DNA of 64,000 bases from Candidatus Fimenecus excrementigallinarum (GCA_018714805.1 DVMW01000043.1:32522-96521), one strand, 5' to 3'; counted from the first letter of the stretch, positions 42,231-51,335 are shown. The notes: generated from the sequence alone by a model not told the origin. Program-made: numbers and translations.

Positions 42231-42941
42231 ATGGCAATGCTCGAGGTCAGGGACTTAGAGGTCTGCTACGGCGTTATACGGGCGGTCAAGGGCGTTTCCT
42301 TTTCTGTGGACAAGGGCGAGGTTATCGCGCTGATTGGCGCCAACGGCGCCGGCAAAACGACAATCCTGCACACCATTACGGGGCTTATTCCCGCCAAAAG
42401 CGGGAGCATCCTGTTTGAAGGCAAGGAATTGACCAAAACCCCGGCGCATAAAATTGTTTCCATGGGGATGGCGCACGTCCCGGAGGGACGCCGCGTTTTC
42501 CAGCAGCTGAGCGTGCTCGAAAACCTGCGGCTGGGCGCCTATACGCGCAAGGACAAGGCGGAAATGCGGGAGTCTCTCGAACGGGTCTACACGCGCTTCC
42601 CCAGGCTCGAGGAGCGCAAAAACCAGATAGCCGGCACGCTTTCCGGCGGCGAACAGCAAATGCTCGCCATGGGCCGCGCGCTTATGAGCAATCCGCGTAT
42701 CGTTTTGATGGATGAACCCTCCATGGGGCTTTCGCCGCTGCTGGTTTCGGAGATTTTCGACATCATCCGCGTAATCAGCGAGGGCGGCACGACGGTCCTG
42801 CTGGTCGAGCAGAACGCGAAAAAAGCGCTTGCGATTGCGGACCGGGCGTATGTGCTGGAAACGGGGAACATCACCCTTTCCGGAAAGGCCTCTGATTTGA
42901 TGCATGACCCGTCCGTCCAAAAAGCTTATCTCGGCGAGTAA
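42231..42941 (+). CDS. livF: Branched-chain amino-acid ABC transporter ATPase LivF
   Basis: A 236-residue ATPase with Walker A GANGAGKT, signature LSGGEQQMLAMGRAL and Walker B IVLMDEPSMGLSP, followed by LVEQNAKKALAIADRAYVLETG. AAGGAGGGG precedes the ATG. It is the last structural gene of the transporter and sits 18 nt before a cytidylate-kinase-like gene. Confidence 0.94.
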   Translation: MAMLEVRDLEVCYGVIRAVKGVSFSVDKGEVIALIGANGAGKTTILHTITGLIPAKSGSILFEGKELTKTPAHKIVSMGMAHVPEGRRVFQQLSVLENLRLGAYTRKDKAEMRESLERVYTRFPRLEERKNQIAGTLSGGEQQMLAMGRALMSNPRIVLMDEPSMGLSPLLVSEIFDIIRVISEGGTTVLLVEQNAKKALAIADRAYVLETGNITLSGKASDLMHDPSVQKAYLGE

Positions 42942-42959
42942 CATAAGGCGGTGCATTTT

Positions 42960-43592
42960 ATGGCGGAAAATTTTGTCATCACCATCGCGCGCGGCTACGG
43001 CAGCGGCGGCAGAACGGTCGGCAAGATGCTGGCCAAGACGCTCGACATCCCGTTTTACGACCGGGAACTGTTTTATCTGGCTTCGGAGGACAGCGGCATC
43101 AATCTTTCGCTGTTCGGGTCGTCGGATGAAAAAATCAAAAAAGGCCTGTTTACGCCGGCCACGCACAAATACACCGGGGATTTAATCCCGCCGGAAAGCA
43201 GCGATTTTGTCTCAAACGAAAACCTGTTCAATTATCAGGCCAAAATTATCCGCGAGCTTGCCGCGACCCGTTCGTGCGTGATTGTCGGAAGATGCGCGGA
43301 TTACGTGCTGCGCGATTTCCCGGGGCTTGTGGATGTGCTGGTCTGGGCGCCGCACGACATCTGCGTGCAGAACATCGTGGAAATTGAGGGGCTCAGTGAA
43401 AAGGAAGCGGACCGCAAGATTCGCAAGATTGACAAGCACAGAAGCGAGTATTACCGCTATTATACGGGGCACGATTGGAACGATATACGCAATTATTCCG
43501 CCTGCATCAACAGCGGCCGCCTCGGCTTTGAAAAGACGGCGCAGGCCATACGACAATTTGCCGAGCTGAAGCTCGGGCGCCCGATTGGATAA
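42960..43592 (+). CDS. Cytidylate kinase-like family protein
   Basis: A 210-residue P-loop protein of the AAK6/Cytidylate_kin2 family. It begins with FVITIARGYGSGGRTVGKMLA, a nucleotide-binding loop without the Lys-Ser/Thr of canonical CMP kinases. FYDRELFYLAS and VIVGRCADYVLRD follow, then a lid-like segment RKIRKIDKHRSEYYRYYTGHDW. Enzymatic activity is not established for this family; a role as a kinase or a nucleotide sensor is possible. AAGGCGGTG lies before the ATG at 42960; an upstream GTG in the Shine-Dalgarno was rejected. It probably shares the liv transcript and ends at a strong terminator. Confidence 0.82.
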   Translation: MAENFVITIARGYGSGGRTVGKMLAKTLDIPFYDRELFYLASEDSGINLSLFGSSDEKIKKGLFTPATHKYTGDLIPPESSDFVSNENLFNYQAKIIRELAATRSCVIVGRCADYVLRDFPGLVDVLVWAPHDICVQNIVEIEGLSEKEADRKIRKIDKHRSEYYRYYTGHDWNDIRNYSACINSGRLGFEKTAQAIRQFAELKLGRPIG

Positions 43593-43605
43593 CAAGTGAT
43601 AGAAC

Positions 43606-43636
43606 AAAACCCCCGGCTTTGCCGGGGGTTTTTATC
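43606..43636. terminator. Bidirectional terminator
   Basis: CCCCCGGC and GCCGGGGG close a TTT loop, with TTTTTT on the + strand and TTTT on the minus strand. It ends both the liv operon and the convergent yfhO-like gene, whose stop lies at its edge. Confidence 0.9.
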
Positions 43637-46487
43637 ATACCGAGTTTTCGTCGTCCTGTTCAGAGCCGCCGCTGCGTTTTTTATCTTCCACAATGATATC
43701 CAGGTCGAGATATTCCGCAATCAAGCTGTCCGCCTCGTGGCGAACCGGTTCGTCCGCAGCGGAGGGTGCCGGGCCTTGAGTCGGGTCTTGTTCCCATTTT
43801 CTTGTATATTTCGGCTTGTACCAGAGCCACTCGCGGCGTCTGCAAATCACCAGGAAGGTGGCAAACACAATCGTAATGCAGGAAAACAGCGCGCCGACAT
43901 ACAGCCCGGAGGACGTATACCGCAGGGTAATTTCATGCTCCCCGGGGCCGATGCGGAAGCCCAACAGGCCCTCGGATATAGCCAAAACATCCTCTTCGAA
44001 CAACGCCTGCCCGTCCACATACACCTTCCAGTTGCGGTCGTAGGGGATGGAGGTGAACACAATCTCATCGTCGCCGGCAGTCAGCGTACCGCGCAGGTAC
44101 GTATCCCCGTAAGACGTCAGCTTAAGCCCGCCGTCCGCAAGCGAAGCGTAGCCCGCTTCAAACGCATCCGTATCCATCGTATAGGCGTAAAATTCCAGCG
44201 TCCCACTTGCCTCGGTGCTTTTCACGGCGACGTCAACATAAATTGTTTCCCCGGCGCTTCTTCTGCCAAGGTCCAGAATGTTGCCCTCCGACGCCGTCAC
44301 AGACTTGGAAAAAAGATTGGACGAATACAGGATGGAATCCGCCTGGTCGGATTTGGCATATACATAGACGTTTCCATCCTCCGTCGGCGTCAGCTCCAGC
44401 GTAAAGCTGGCGCCGGCCCCCGTATCCAGCTTCCGATACGAAATCGTGCCGCTCTCGGTCTCGCCTTCCAAAAATTCCTCGATGTTGTTGTAGCTGACAT
44501 ATTCCACCGGCATTTTCCGAAACACGTTTGAAAACCCGGTAGCGGCTTCGAACCAATCGGCCTGGGCGGCAAATGGGTCGGTCGTCGCGCCCGAATCCCA
44601 GCTCGCAGCCACCTCGCCGCAGGCAAACGCCACGGGGAGCGCATACAGGTTTTCATAGGCGTAAAAAACGCCCTGCGAGAACAGCGGCTTATAAAACTGC
44701 TCGCTCATGTCGCTTGCGTCGTTGTCCACAATGTATTTCAGCCCGAACATGGCGTTGTAGACCGGTGTTTGCAGGCGATAGGTGTAGCTGTTGATGAAAT
44801 TCCCGAAAAGGCCGACCTCGCTTTGGAGGTTGGCTGTTTTTTCATACGCCATGGAGGAAAAGACCGAAACGCCGTTGTAGCCGTACCAGCTCGGGTCCAT
44901 ACGCGTGCGCAGGTTTGTAAGCTCCATACGGTAAAAACCGCCGTCATACTCGTCCAGCTGGGCCTTGAGCGCCTGAAAATCCACATAATCCGCCGTATAA
45001 TTTTCCTTCGGCTGGTTCATGGAATATTTGTTTGTGTCCGCAAGCGCGATTTCCGAAATGACCGTGCACAGCAAAAGAATGGATACGGCGGACGCGGCGT
45101 AGCGGCGGTTCTTGAAAATATACAGCACGACTACATAGCCTACGGCGAACAGAAGGCTCAAAAGCAGAGAGACGTCGTCAATGTTTTTGGACCCGAGCTC
45201 CTCCACCAAAACAAGGAAGCCGACAAGCCCGACGCCGGCGCCGAGCAGCTGGTTGCGGGAAAACGCGCGCAGCTGCGTAAACGCCCGATACGCCATGCGC
45301 AAAAGGACGAACGAATACATAAAGGAGAAGCGATACGGCAAATCGTTCGGAAAATGCAGGCCGTGCCAGAAGAAATTGAGGTAGTTTAAATCAAAGCTCA
45401 GGTACAGCACGCCGAGCAGGCAGACGTACGCGGCCTTTTCGCGCGACGGAATCGTTTTGCAGAACAGATACAGCGGAACAAGCAAAAGCGTTAAAACGCC
45501 GCAATACACGTTCGGCAGGACGTCCGAGCCGCTGCTGCGGATGGTCGGGTCGGAGGCCGCAAGATGGTTCGCCAGAAAATCAAAAACCGAAAAGTATTTT
45601 TGCAGCTGCGTCGGCGCGCTCCCGGAGGTCGCCGAGCTTTCGGCAAGGACCTCGATAAGCGGGAAAAGCAGCACGCAGCACAGGGAAACCGCCAAAACGG
45701 AGTAAAAGGCGAATTTCCAGCCGGCGCAGAAGAAGCGGGAGTTTTTCAGCCGCTTTATGAGCGACGGCTTTTTGGAAAACGGGTCGACCGTCTCAAACGT
45801 GTCGGACAGCGCGTGCCCGGAAAAATAATACGTGAAAAAGTAGAGCACGGAAAACACGCAGACCATGTACGCCATGTAATAATTCGTGACGAAACACAGC
45901 GCGAGCGAGACACAGTACAGCGCGGGACGGCCGCGGCGGATGATGCGCTCGATGCCGAGCATGACAAGCGGGAAAAGGTACATCGCGTCAATCCACATGA
46001 GGTTCCAGTAATACGCGATGAAATATCCGCAAAAGGCGTACAGGACGCCGAACGCCGCGATGCTCGCGTCCTCTTTATGAAACGAAGCCTTCAGGTAATA
46101 GGCGAAGGCGCACGCGGACGCAACGGATTTCAGCAGAATCATCAGGGAAATGGCTTCCGTCACGTTTTCATGCCCGAACGCCAGCACCAGCAGCGTAAAG
46201 GGGCTTGCAAGGTAATTGAGGAGGTTCCCGAGGAAACTGCCGCCAAGCCCGGACTGCCAGGAATACAGCAGCGAGCCGCCCTCCGTAATCCGGTCGTACA
46301 GCTCCGCGAACAACGGACCGTACTGGTGGTACAGGTCCATACGCAGGATGGTCATTTCGCCGAAGGGGACCAAGTTGTAGCAGAAATACACCAGCGTCAT
46401 AATCCCGGCGGCACAAAGCCCCGCAATCCAGACAAACCGGTTGCGGTAGAATGCGGACCGTTTCTTTTGCATACTCACATTTTCCAT
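43635..46487 (-). CDS. YfhO-family large membrane protein
   Basis: A 950-residue integral membrane protein. About a dozen helices occupy the first 480 residues, with a GT-C-like first loop (RMDLYHQYGPLFAELYDRI; the acidic DLYHQ is expected near the active site). A large extracytoplasmic beta-rich domain follows (about 490-850), and one helix comes before an acidic C-terminal tail of about 70 residues. B. subtilis YfhO glycosylates lipoteichoic acid, so transfer of a sugar from a lipid carrier to a surface polymer is the likely role. AAGGAC precedes the ATG at 46487. It has its own promoter and diverges from spoIIIAA. Confidence 0.85.
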   Translation of the reverse strand: MENVSMQKKRSAFYRNRFVWIAGLCAAGIMTLVYFCYNLVPFGEMTILRMDLYHQYGPLFAELYDRITEGGSLLYSWQSGLGGSFLGNLLNYLASPFTLLVLAFGHENVTEAISLMILLKSVASACAFAYYLKASFHKEDASIAAFGVLYAFCGYFIAYYWNLMWIDAMYLFPLVMLGIERIIRRGRPALYCVSLALCFVTNYYMAYMVCVFSVLYFFTYYFSGHALSDTFETVDPFSKKPSLIKRLKNSRFFCAGWKFAFYSVLAVSLCCVLLFPLIEVLAESSATSGSAPTQLQKYFSVFDFLANHLAASDPTIRSSGSDVLPNVYCGVLTLLLVPLYLFCKTIPSREKAAYVCLLGVLYLSFDLNYLNFFWHGLHFPNDLPYRFSFMYSFVLLRMAYRAFTQLRAFSRNQLLGAGVGLVGFLVLVEELGSKNIDDVSLLLSLLFAVGYVVVLYIFKNRRYAASAVSILLLCTVISEIALADTNKYSMNQPKENYTADYVDFQALKAQLDEYDGGFYRMELTNLRTRMDPSWYGYNGVSVFSSMAYEKTANLQSEVGLFGNFINSYTYRLQTPVYNAMFGLKYIVDNDASDMSEQFYKPLFSQGVFYAYENLYALPVAFACGEVAASWDSGATTDPFAAQADWFEAATGFSNVFRKMPVEYVSYNNIEEFLEGETESGTISYRKLDTGAGASFTLELTPTEDGNVYVYAKSDQADSILYSSNLFSKSVTASEGNILDLGRRSAGETIYVDVAVKSTEASGTLEFYAYTMDTDAFEAGYASLADGGLKLTSYGDTYLRGTLTAGDDEIVFTSIPYDRNWKVYVDGQALFEEDVLAISEGLLGFRIGPGEHEITLRYTSSGLYVGALFSCITIVFATFLVICRRREWLWYKPKYTRKWEQDPTQGPAPSAADEPVRHEADSLIAEYLDLDIIVEDKKRSGGSEQDDENSV

Positions 46488-46520
46488 ATCTTGCGTCCTT
46501 TGTTCAAAATACCCTGAATC

Positions 46521-46549
46521 AGTATACCACAGCTCGTTTGCACACGCAA
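46521..46549 (-). promoter_or_regulatory. Promoter of the yfhO-like gene
   Basis: On the minus strand TTGCGT (46544-46549), 17-nt spacer and TATACT (46521-46526). Confidence 0.7.
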
Positions 46550-46556
46550 CAAATTT

Positions 46557-46586
46557 GTTCTATTCCGGGACAAGTAACCATATATG
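46557..46586 (+). promoter_or_regulatory. Possible SigE-type promoter of the spoIIIA operon
   Basis: GTTCTATT, 14-nt spacer and CATATATG roughly match the mother-cell SigE consensus (GKMATATT / CATACAMT). In B. subtilis this operon is SigE-dependent. The match is partial, and the predicted start would be very close to the Shine-Dalgarno sequence. Confidence 0.3.
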
Positions 46587-46605
46587 TGTAGCGAGGTGAG
46601 AAGAA

Positions 46606-47643
46606 ATGCCAAACAGCCTGCAAACCCCTTTCTCACAGGTCGTTTCCATACTGCCCGAACGCCTGCAGCAGCTTCTGTACGCGCTCCCGCAGCGCTTACA
46701 GGAAACGCTGCGGGAAATTCGTCTGCGGCAGTCTAAGCCTCTTGTTTTGGTCTTTCCGCAGCATACGGGCTTTTTAACCGCCTTCGGCACGGTCAGCGCG
46801 CTTTGCTCCGAAACCCTGCCGACCGTGCGCGAGCAGGAGATTGGGGAAATTGTGGCGCGCGCCTGCGGATATTCTGCGCACAGCCACCAGGAGGAGCTGC
46901 GAAACGGGTTTTTGACCCTGCCGGGCGGACACAGAATTGGCGTCTGCGGCACGGCAGTCTATCGCGGCGGCGCGCTTTCGGGGCTGCGCGACCCGACGGC
47001 GCTGAATATTCGCATTGCACGGCATATTCCGACTGCCGCCGACCGGGTGCTGCGCGCCTGCTTTCAAGACGGGCTGCGCAGCGTTTTGCTTGCCGGTCCG
47101 CCGATGAGCGGCAAAACCACCGTGCTGCGCGCCATGGCGGTACGCATTGCGCAGGGCTATTGCGCGCGGCTGGCCACCTGCGCTGTGATTGACGTGCGAG
47201 ACGAGCTGTTCCCGCCCGGACTCTCTGCGCCGCTGACTGAGCAATTTTTCGGCGATATTCTGCGCGGCTATGAAAAGGCGGCGGGCATCCGCCAGGCGGT
47301 GCGGACGCTTTCGCCGGAAATGGTGTTCTGCGATGAAATCGGTTCAAAAGCCGATGTCGATGCAATTGCGGACGGCTGCCGGTGCGGCGTAAGGTTTGCC
47401 GCAAGCGTCCACGCAGGCAGCAGCAAGGAGCTGAAAGAACGCGCCGGTATACGTGAGCTGCTGGACACCGGCTGCTTTTCCTATGTGGTATTTCTCGGGA
47501 CCGGCGAGCAGGTCGGCAAGCCGCTTCTGGTCCTGCAAACGGGTGAAAAAAATGCTCAAGAGCGCGGCGCTGGGGATAATTTTTGCGGTCTGCGTATGGA
47601 TGGGGACGCTTCTTTCCGGTCGGGCGCGCGCACATCCGCGTGA
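46606..47643 (+). CDS. spoIIIAA: Stage III sporulation protein AA (ATPase)
   Basis: A 345-residue secretion-type ATPase on the mother-cell side of the SpoIIIA-SpoIIQ channel that feeds the engulfed forespore. Walker A GPPMSGKTT begins at residue 164; VIDVRDEL is Walker B, and MVFCDEIGSKADVDAI follows. It is longer than the approximately 307-residue B. subtilis protein. The last 30 residues are encoded in DNA that also encodes the start of spoIIIAB (92-nt overlap), which is unusual. GAGGTGAG lies before the ATG. Confidence 0.93.
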   Translation: MPNSLQTPFSQVVSILPERLQQLLYALPQRLQETLREIRLRQSKPLVLVFPQHTGFLTAFGTVSALCSETLPTVREQEIGEIVARACGYSAHSHQEELRNGFLTLPGGHRIGVCGTAVYRGGALSGLRDPTALNIRIARHIPTAADRVLRACFQDGLRSVLLAGPPMSGKTTVLRAMAVRIAQGYCARLATCAVIDVRDELFPPGLSAPLTEQFFGDILRGYEKAAGIRQAVRTLSPEMVFCDEIGSKADVDAIADGCRCGVRFAASVHAGSSKELKERAGIRELLDTGCFSYVVFLGTGEQVGKPLLVLQTGEKNAQERGAGDNFCGLRMDGDASFRSGARTSA

Positions 47644-48064
47644 GCTTGCGCGGTTTGTCCGGTTGTTCACCGTGGTGCGGCGGGAGATTGAATATGCGCT
47701 TCGACCGACGGGGGACCTGCTGCACCGGTTGGCCCTTGAGACGGAATTTTCCGACTTCGCCTTTTTGCAGACCGTTGACACGCGGTTTCGGCAGGGCGAG
47801 CCCCTGAGCGATGCATGGGATGCCGCGGTTCTTGCGCTGCAAACGGAAAAGCTGCTGAAAACGGAGGAGATTGCGCTGATTCAAGCCTTTTGCTCTGCGT
47901 TCGGCAGCACGGACCCGGCCGGGCAAAGCGCAAACTGCGCTTACTTTATCGACCGCCTTTCCGAGCTGCAAAAAGGCGCGGCGGAAGCGGCCGGCAAAAA
48001 AAGCAGGCTGTATCTTGCGCTCGGTGTTTTAGGCGGCGTTTTTGCGGTCCTGATTCTGTTGTAA
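47552..48064 (+). CDS. spoIIIAB: Stage III sporulation protein AB
   Basis: A 170-residue protein with an N-terminal membrane helix, a cytoplasmic helical domain resembling type II secretion GspF, and a C-terminal helix (LYLALGVLGGVFAVLILL). FVRLFTVVRREIEYALRPTGDLL and AYFIDRLSELQKGA are family segments. The ATG at 47552 matches the usual 171-residue length; it starts inside spoIIIAA in another frame, with GGGTG upstream. It is followed by spoIIIAC after 15 nt. Confidence 0.92.
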   Translation: MLKSAALGIIFAVCVWMGTLLSGRARAHPRELARFVRLFTVVRREIEYALRPTGDLLHRLALETEFSDFAFLQTVDTRFRQGEPLSDAWDAAVLALQTEKLLKTEEIALIQAFCSAFGSTDPAGQSANCAYFIDRLSELQKGAAEAAGKKSRLYLALGVLGGVFAVLILL

Positions 48065-48079
48065 AAAGCCGGAGGAACT

Positions 48080-48274
48080 ATGGAGATAGAACTGTTGCTG
48101 AAAATCGCCGCCATCGGCATCATTGTTGCGCTTTTAAACACCGTGCTGTCCCGTTCCGGGCGGGAGGAATATGCGATGCTGACGGTTTTGGCGGGTATTT
48201 TGCTGATTGTCGTTATGCTGCTGCCGCAGATTGGCACGCTGACCCAGACGTTCCGCTCCGCCTTTGATTTTTAG
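48080..48274 (+). CDS. spoIIIAC: Stage III sporulation protein AC
   Basis: A 64-residue membrane protein with two helices, part of the SpoIIIA channel. IAAIGIIVALLNTVLSRSGREE and LTVLAGILLIVVMLLPQIG match the family. GGAGG precedes the ATG. The stop is 1 nt before spoIIIAD, so translation is coupled. Confidence 0.93.
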   Translation: MEIELLLKIAAIGIIVALLNTVLSRSGREEYAMLTVLAGILLIVVMLLPQIGTLTQTFRSAFDF

Positions 48275-48275
48275 T

Positions 48276-48659
48276 ATGCTGCGCTGGATAGGAATCGCCC
48301 TTGCGGGGCTTGCCGCCGTCGTTATTCTGAAAAGCTTCCGCGCGGAATATTCGTTTCTTTTGAAAATCACGGTTCTTTTGCTGCTCGGCATACCGGCGGC
48401 AGCAGTTGCCGCACAGGCGCTCGACGCGGTGCAGGCGCTCGGCGCACAGGCCGGGATTTCCGACGATATGCTGTCGCTGCTTATCAAAGCGCTCGGCGTC
48501 TGCCTGATTACGCAAATTGCCTCCAACCTTTGCAGCGACTGCGGCGAATCCGCGCTTGCGCTCGGCGTGGAGCTGCTCGGACGCGGCGTAATCCTGATGA
48601 TGGCGATTCCGCTTGCGGCAAGCCTCATTTCCTGGTGTATGGCATGGATAAACACGTAA
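48276..48659 (+). CDS. spoIIIAD: Stage III sporulation protein AD
   Basis: A 127-residue membrane protein with about four helices, a partner of SpoIIIAC. The signature CLITQIASNLCSDCGESALA is clear. The ATG at 48276 follows the spoIIIAC stop by one base and has no clear Shine-Dalgarno, which fits coupling; a TTG at 48264 lies inside spoIIIAC and is less likely. The 3' end overlaps spoIIIAE by 16 nt. Confidence 0.92.
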   Translation: MLRWIGIALAGLAAVVILKSFRAEYSFLLKITVLLLLGIPAAAVAAQALDAVQALGAQAGISDDMLSLLIKALGVCLITQIASNLCSDCGESALALGVELLGRGVILMMAIPLAASLISWCMAWINT

Positions 48660-49792
48660 AACAAAGAGCGGCCCGTATGGCGGCGGCGCTTATCTGTATC
48701 TTTTTCCTGCTGTGTACGGCGGGTATCACGGCGTCGGCGGCAAACGCCGGCGAGGACGCGCAGGCCACGCTGGAGGAAAGCATAGGACAGCTGTACGAAG
48801 CCATTGACCGGGAAACCGAAAAGGCTTTGGAATCGATAGGGATAACGGACGGCAGCTTTACCGAGCTGTCCGACCTGTCGCCAAGGCTCGTGATTACAGC
48901 GCTGCTGGACCTGCTGACGGGGGCGGCGGTGCAGCCGCTAAAAAGCGCCGGGCTCATCTGTCTCTTTCTGGTGCTGGGCTCGGTAACCGATATTTTTACG
49001 GAAAAGCAGGGGAGTGCCGGCGCCATTTTCTCCCTGTTCGGGCTGCTATGGGTGCTTTTGAGCGTTTTGCCGCCTTTGACGGACGCCTTTTCTGCCGCGC
49101 TGTCCGCAATCCGACTTGGTGCTGATTTTCTGCTGGCGTATATTCCCGTATTTGCCGGCGTTGTCGCCATGAGCGGCCAGCCGCTGTTGTCTGCGGCGTA
49201 CAGCTCGGTTATGGTCGGGCTGTCGAACGTAATTGCGGCGGTAAACGGAAAGGTGCTGCTGCCGCTTATACAGGGGAGCCTTCTTTTGCACGTGGTTTCC
49301 GTTTTGCAGGAAAAGCATTCGCTTGCGGACCTTGCGGCTTTTCTAAAAAAAACGGCGCAGACCGCGCTCGCCTTTGGGGCCGCCCTGTTTACGGGGCTGT
49401 TAACGCTTAAGGGAACGCTCGCCGCTTCCGGAGACAGCCTCGCCGTACGCGGCGTCAAAATGGCGGTGGGTGCAGCGGTTCCCGTAATTGGCGGTACGCT
49501 GTCCGAGGCATATACCTCCGTACTCGGCTCCTTCTCGCTGATTCGCAATACGGTCGGCGTCTTCGGCATCGTCGTCCTTCTCCTGATGCATCTGCCGTCC
49601 ATCTTGGCGCTGCTGCTTTGGTATTTTGCCTTATCCTTTGCCGCGGCGCTCGGCGGCGCGCTCGGGCAGGAAACGGCCAAAAAGCTGCTGGAGGGTATTG
49701 CGGGCGCCGTCGCGCTTCTCAACGTGTTTTTGCTGTTTCACGCATTTTTGCTGGTGATTTCGACCGGCGTAATTTTACAGTTTAAAGGATAG
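48644..49792 (+). CDS. spoIIIAE: Stage III sporulation protein AE
   Basis: A 382-residue polytopic membrane protein, the largest channel subunit. A signal-like first helix (about 12-30; ending TASAAN) is followed by an acidic external segment and then six or more helices. VFAGVVAMSGQPLLSAAYSSVM and GAAVPVIGGTLSEAYTSVLGS are family motifs. The ATG at 48644 lies inside spoIIIAD and gives a sensible signal sequence; upstream residues in this frame are non-homologous. Confidence 0.92.
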   Translation: MDKHVKQRAARMAAALICIFFLLCTAGITASAANAGEDAQATLEESIGQLYEAIDRETEKALESIGITDGSFTELSDLSPRLVITALLDLLTGAAVQPLKSAGLICLFLVLGSVTDIFTEKQGSAGAIFSLFGLLWVLLSVLPPLTDAFSAALSAIRLGADFLLAYIPVFAGVVAMSGQPLLSAAYSSVMVGLSNVIAAVNGKVLLPLIQGSLLLHVVSVLQEKHSLADLAAFLKKTAQTALAFGAALFTGLLTLKGTLAASGDSLAVRGVKMAVGAAVPVIGGTLSEAYTSVLGSFSLIRNTVGVFGIVVLLLMHLPSILALLLWYFALSFAAALGGALGQETAKKLLEGIAGAVALLNVFLLFHAFLLVISTGVILQFKG

Positions 49793-49796
49793 CCGT

Positions 49797-50291
49797 ATGG
49801 AAGCATTCCGAACCTGGGCGGTCACGCTTGGTGTATTCGCCGTCGTTGTATTGCTTATGCGCCTGCTGCTGCCGCCCGGGCGCATCCAAAAAGCCGGGAA
49901 CGCGGTCATCTCGCTTGTCGCCGTCTATCTAATCGTGTCGCCGTTTGGCGCGCTGCTTGCTAAGGGAACGCTGACCTTTCCGACGCTGCTGGAGCTCGAA
50001 ACGCAGCAGAGCGAAACCGGGGCGGCCTATAAGGCGGCTTTGCGCAGCACAATCGTGCAAACGCTGGAAAACGCCGGGGTAAAGGTTCTTGAAGCGGAGC
50101 TGCAAACCACCGTCGACGCCGAGCAGTACCTGGTGCTGACCGGTCTTCGGATTCGGACGAATGCGCCGCAGACTGACGCAAAAATCTGCACCATACTCCG
50201 GGAATCACTCGGCATCCCGGAGGAAATCGTAACGATTGAAAGAGGCAACGATGGAACTTCTGCAAAAGCTGAAGGGCAGGCTGAAGGCTGA
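49797..50291 (+). CDS. spoIIIAF: Stage III sporulation protein AF
   Basis: A 164-residue protein with two N-terminal membrane helices (about 5-60; the GRIQKAGNAVISLVAVYLIVSP region) and an extracytoplasmic ring-building-like domain. AAAGGATA lies before the ATG, 4 nt after spoIIIAE. It overlaps spoIIIAG by 41 nt. Confidence 0.9.
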   Translation: MEAFRTWAVTLGVFAVVVLLMRLLLPPGRIQKAGNAVISLVAVYLIVSPFGALLAKGTLTFPTLLELETQQSETGAAYKAALRSTIVQTLENAGVKVLEAELQTTVDAEQYLVLTGLRIRTNAPQTDAKICTILRESLGIPEEIVTIERGNDGTSAKAEGQAEG

Positions 50292-50799
50292 AAAGAAAAT
50301 GTGGATACCCGTCTGTATCGGGATACTGGCCGTGCTGCTGCTGGTTCTCTCCGAGCTGCTACCCGCATCAACGCAGGACGAAAACGAAGCCGGCGTGCAG
50401 CAGGGCGATTTGACAGCTTACTGCGAATCGCTCGAAGAGCGGCTTTCCGCTACCATTGCAAGCGTTCAAAACGTGGGCCGTGTTCGGGTCATGCTGACCC
50501 TTTCCTCCGGCGGCACGACGGAATATGCAACCGACGGACGCTCCCAGATAAACCGGCAGGCGGAATCGTATTCGGAGAACCGGGAAACGGAGTATGTTTT
50601 GCTCGACCGCGGCGGACAGGACGCCGGTATGGTTTTGCGCACGACGCAGCCCTCGGTACAGGGCGTAATTGTGGTCTGTGACGGTGCGGACGACCCGCAG
50701 GTCGCGTCCGCCGTAACAGAGGCGGTCTGCGCTTCGCTCGGCGTCGGCGCCGACCGCGTCAGTATATTAAAAATGCAGCCCGAGGAGGAATCGGCATGA
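50251..50799 (+). CDS. spoIIIAG: Stage III sporulation protein AG
   Basis: A 182-residue bitopic membrane protein; in Bacillus it forms a large ring in the intermembrane space of the SpoIIIA-Q channel. One helix (about 17-37) precedes a ring-building domain with VGRVRVMLTLSSGGTTEYATD and VQGVIVVCDGADDPQV. The ATG at 50251 follows AGAGG by 5 nt. The stop overlaps spoIIIAH (ATGA). Confidence 0.93.
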   Translation: MELLQKLKGRLKAEKKMWIPVCIGILAVLLLVLSELLPASTQDENEAGVQQGDLTAYCESLEERLSATIASVQNVGRVRVMLTLSSGGTTEYATDGRSQINRQAESYSENRETEYVLLDRGGQDAGMVLRTTQPSVQGVIVVCDGADDPQVASAVTEAVCASLGVGADRVSILKMQPEEESA

Positions 50800-51335
50800 A
50801 AAAAACCATCAGCAAACGCAAAATCGTCTTTTTAGGCCTTGTCGCGGCATTGGGCCTTGCGCTGTACGTAAACTGGTATTACACGAAGCCCGTACACGAA
50901 ATCCAGCCGAGCGCGGAGGTGCAGACCACGTCGGACGCGGCGCTCGGGCAGGCGCAGTATGTCAACGCACAGGCGGCGGACGCCTATTTTGCCGACGCGG
51001 AGCTCAAGCGTTCCAAGGCGCTTGACGAAGCAAAAGCCACGCTGCAGGCCGTTATAGACGACGCAAACGCAAGCGCCGAAAGCCGCGAGCAGGCAAGCGA
51101 GGACCTGCAGGCTTTGTCCGACAACATCAAAAAACAGGCGGAAATAGAAAATCTGATTTCCGCCAAAACCGGCGGAAAGTCGCTGGTTTCCATCGGGGAC
51201 ACGGTGGAGGTCATTTTGCAGGCCGGCACGCTTAACGATACGGCTGCCGTGCAGATAAAGGAGATAGTGCTCAACAAAACCAAAGTGCGCGCCGACCAGA
51301 TTATGATTGTGGAAGCGCAGGCGGACAATGCATAA
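50796..51335 (+). CDS. spoIIIAH: Stage III sporulation protein AH
   Basis: A 179-residue bitopic protein whose extracellular domain pairs with forespore SpoIIQ to bridge the two membranes. A helix (about 10-29; VFLGLVAALGLALYVNWYY) precedes a Gln/Ala/Glu-rich coiled segment (LDEAKATLQAVIDDANASAE). A YscJ/FliF-like domain ends the protein. It closes the operon; no strong terminator is visible before the repeat array, so read-through is possible. Confidence 0.92.
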   Translation: MKKTISKRKIVFLGLVAALGLALYVNWYYTKPVHEIQPSAEVQTTSDAALGQAQYVNAQAADAYFADAELKRSKALDEAKATLQAVIDDANASAESREQASEDLQALSDNIKKQAEIENLISAKTGGKSLVSIGDTVEVILQAGTLNDTAAVQIKEIVLNKTKVRADQIMIVEAQADNA

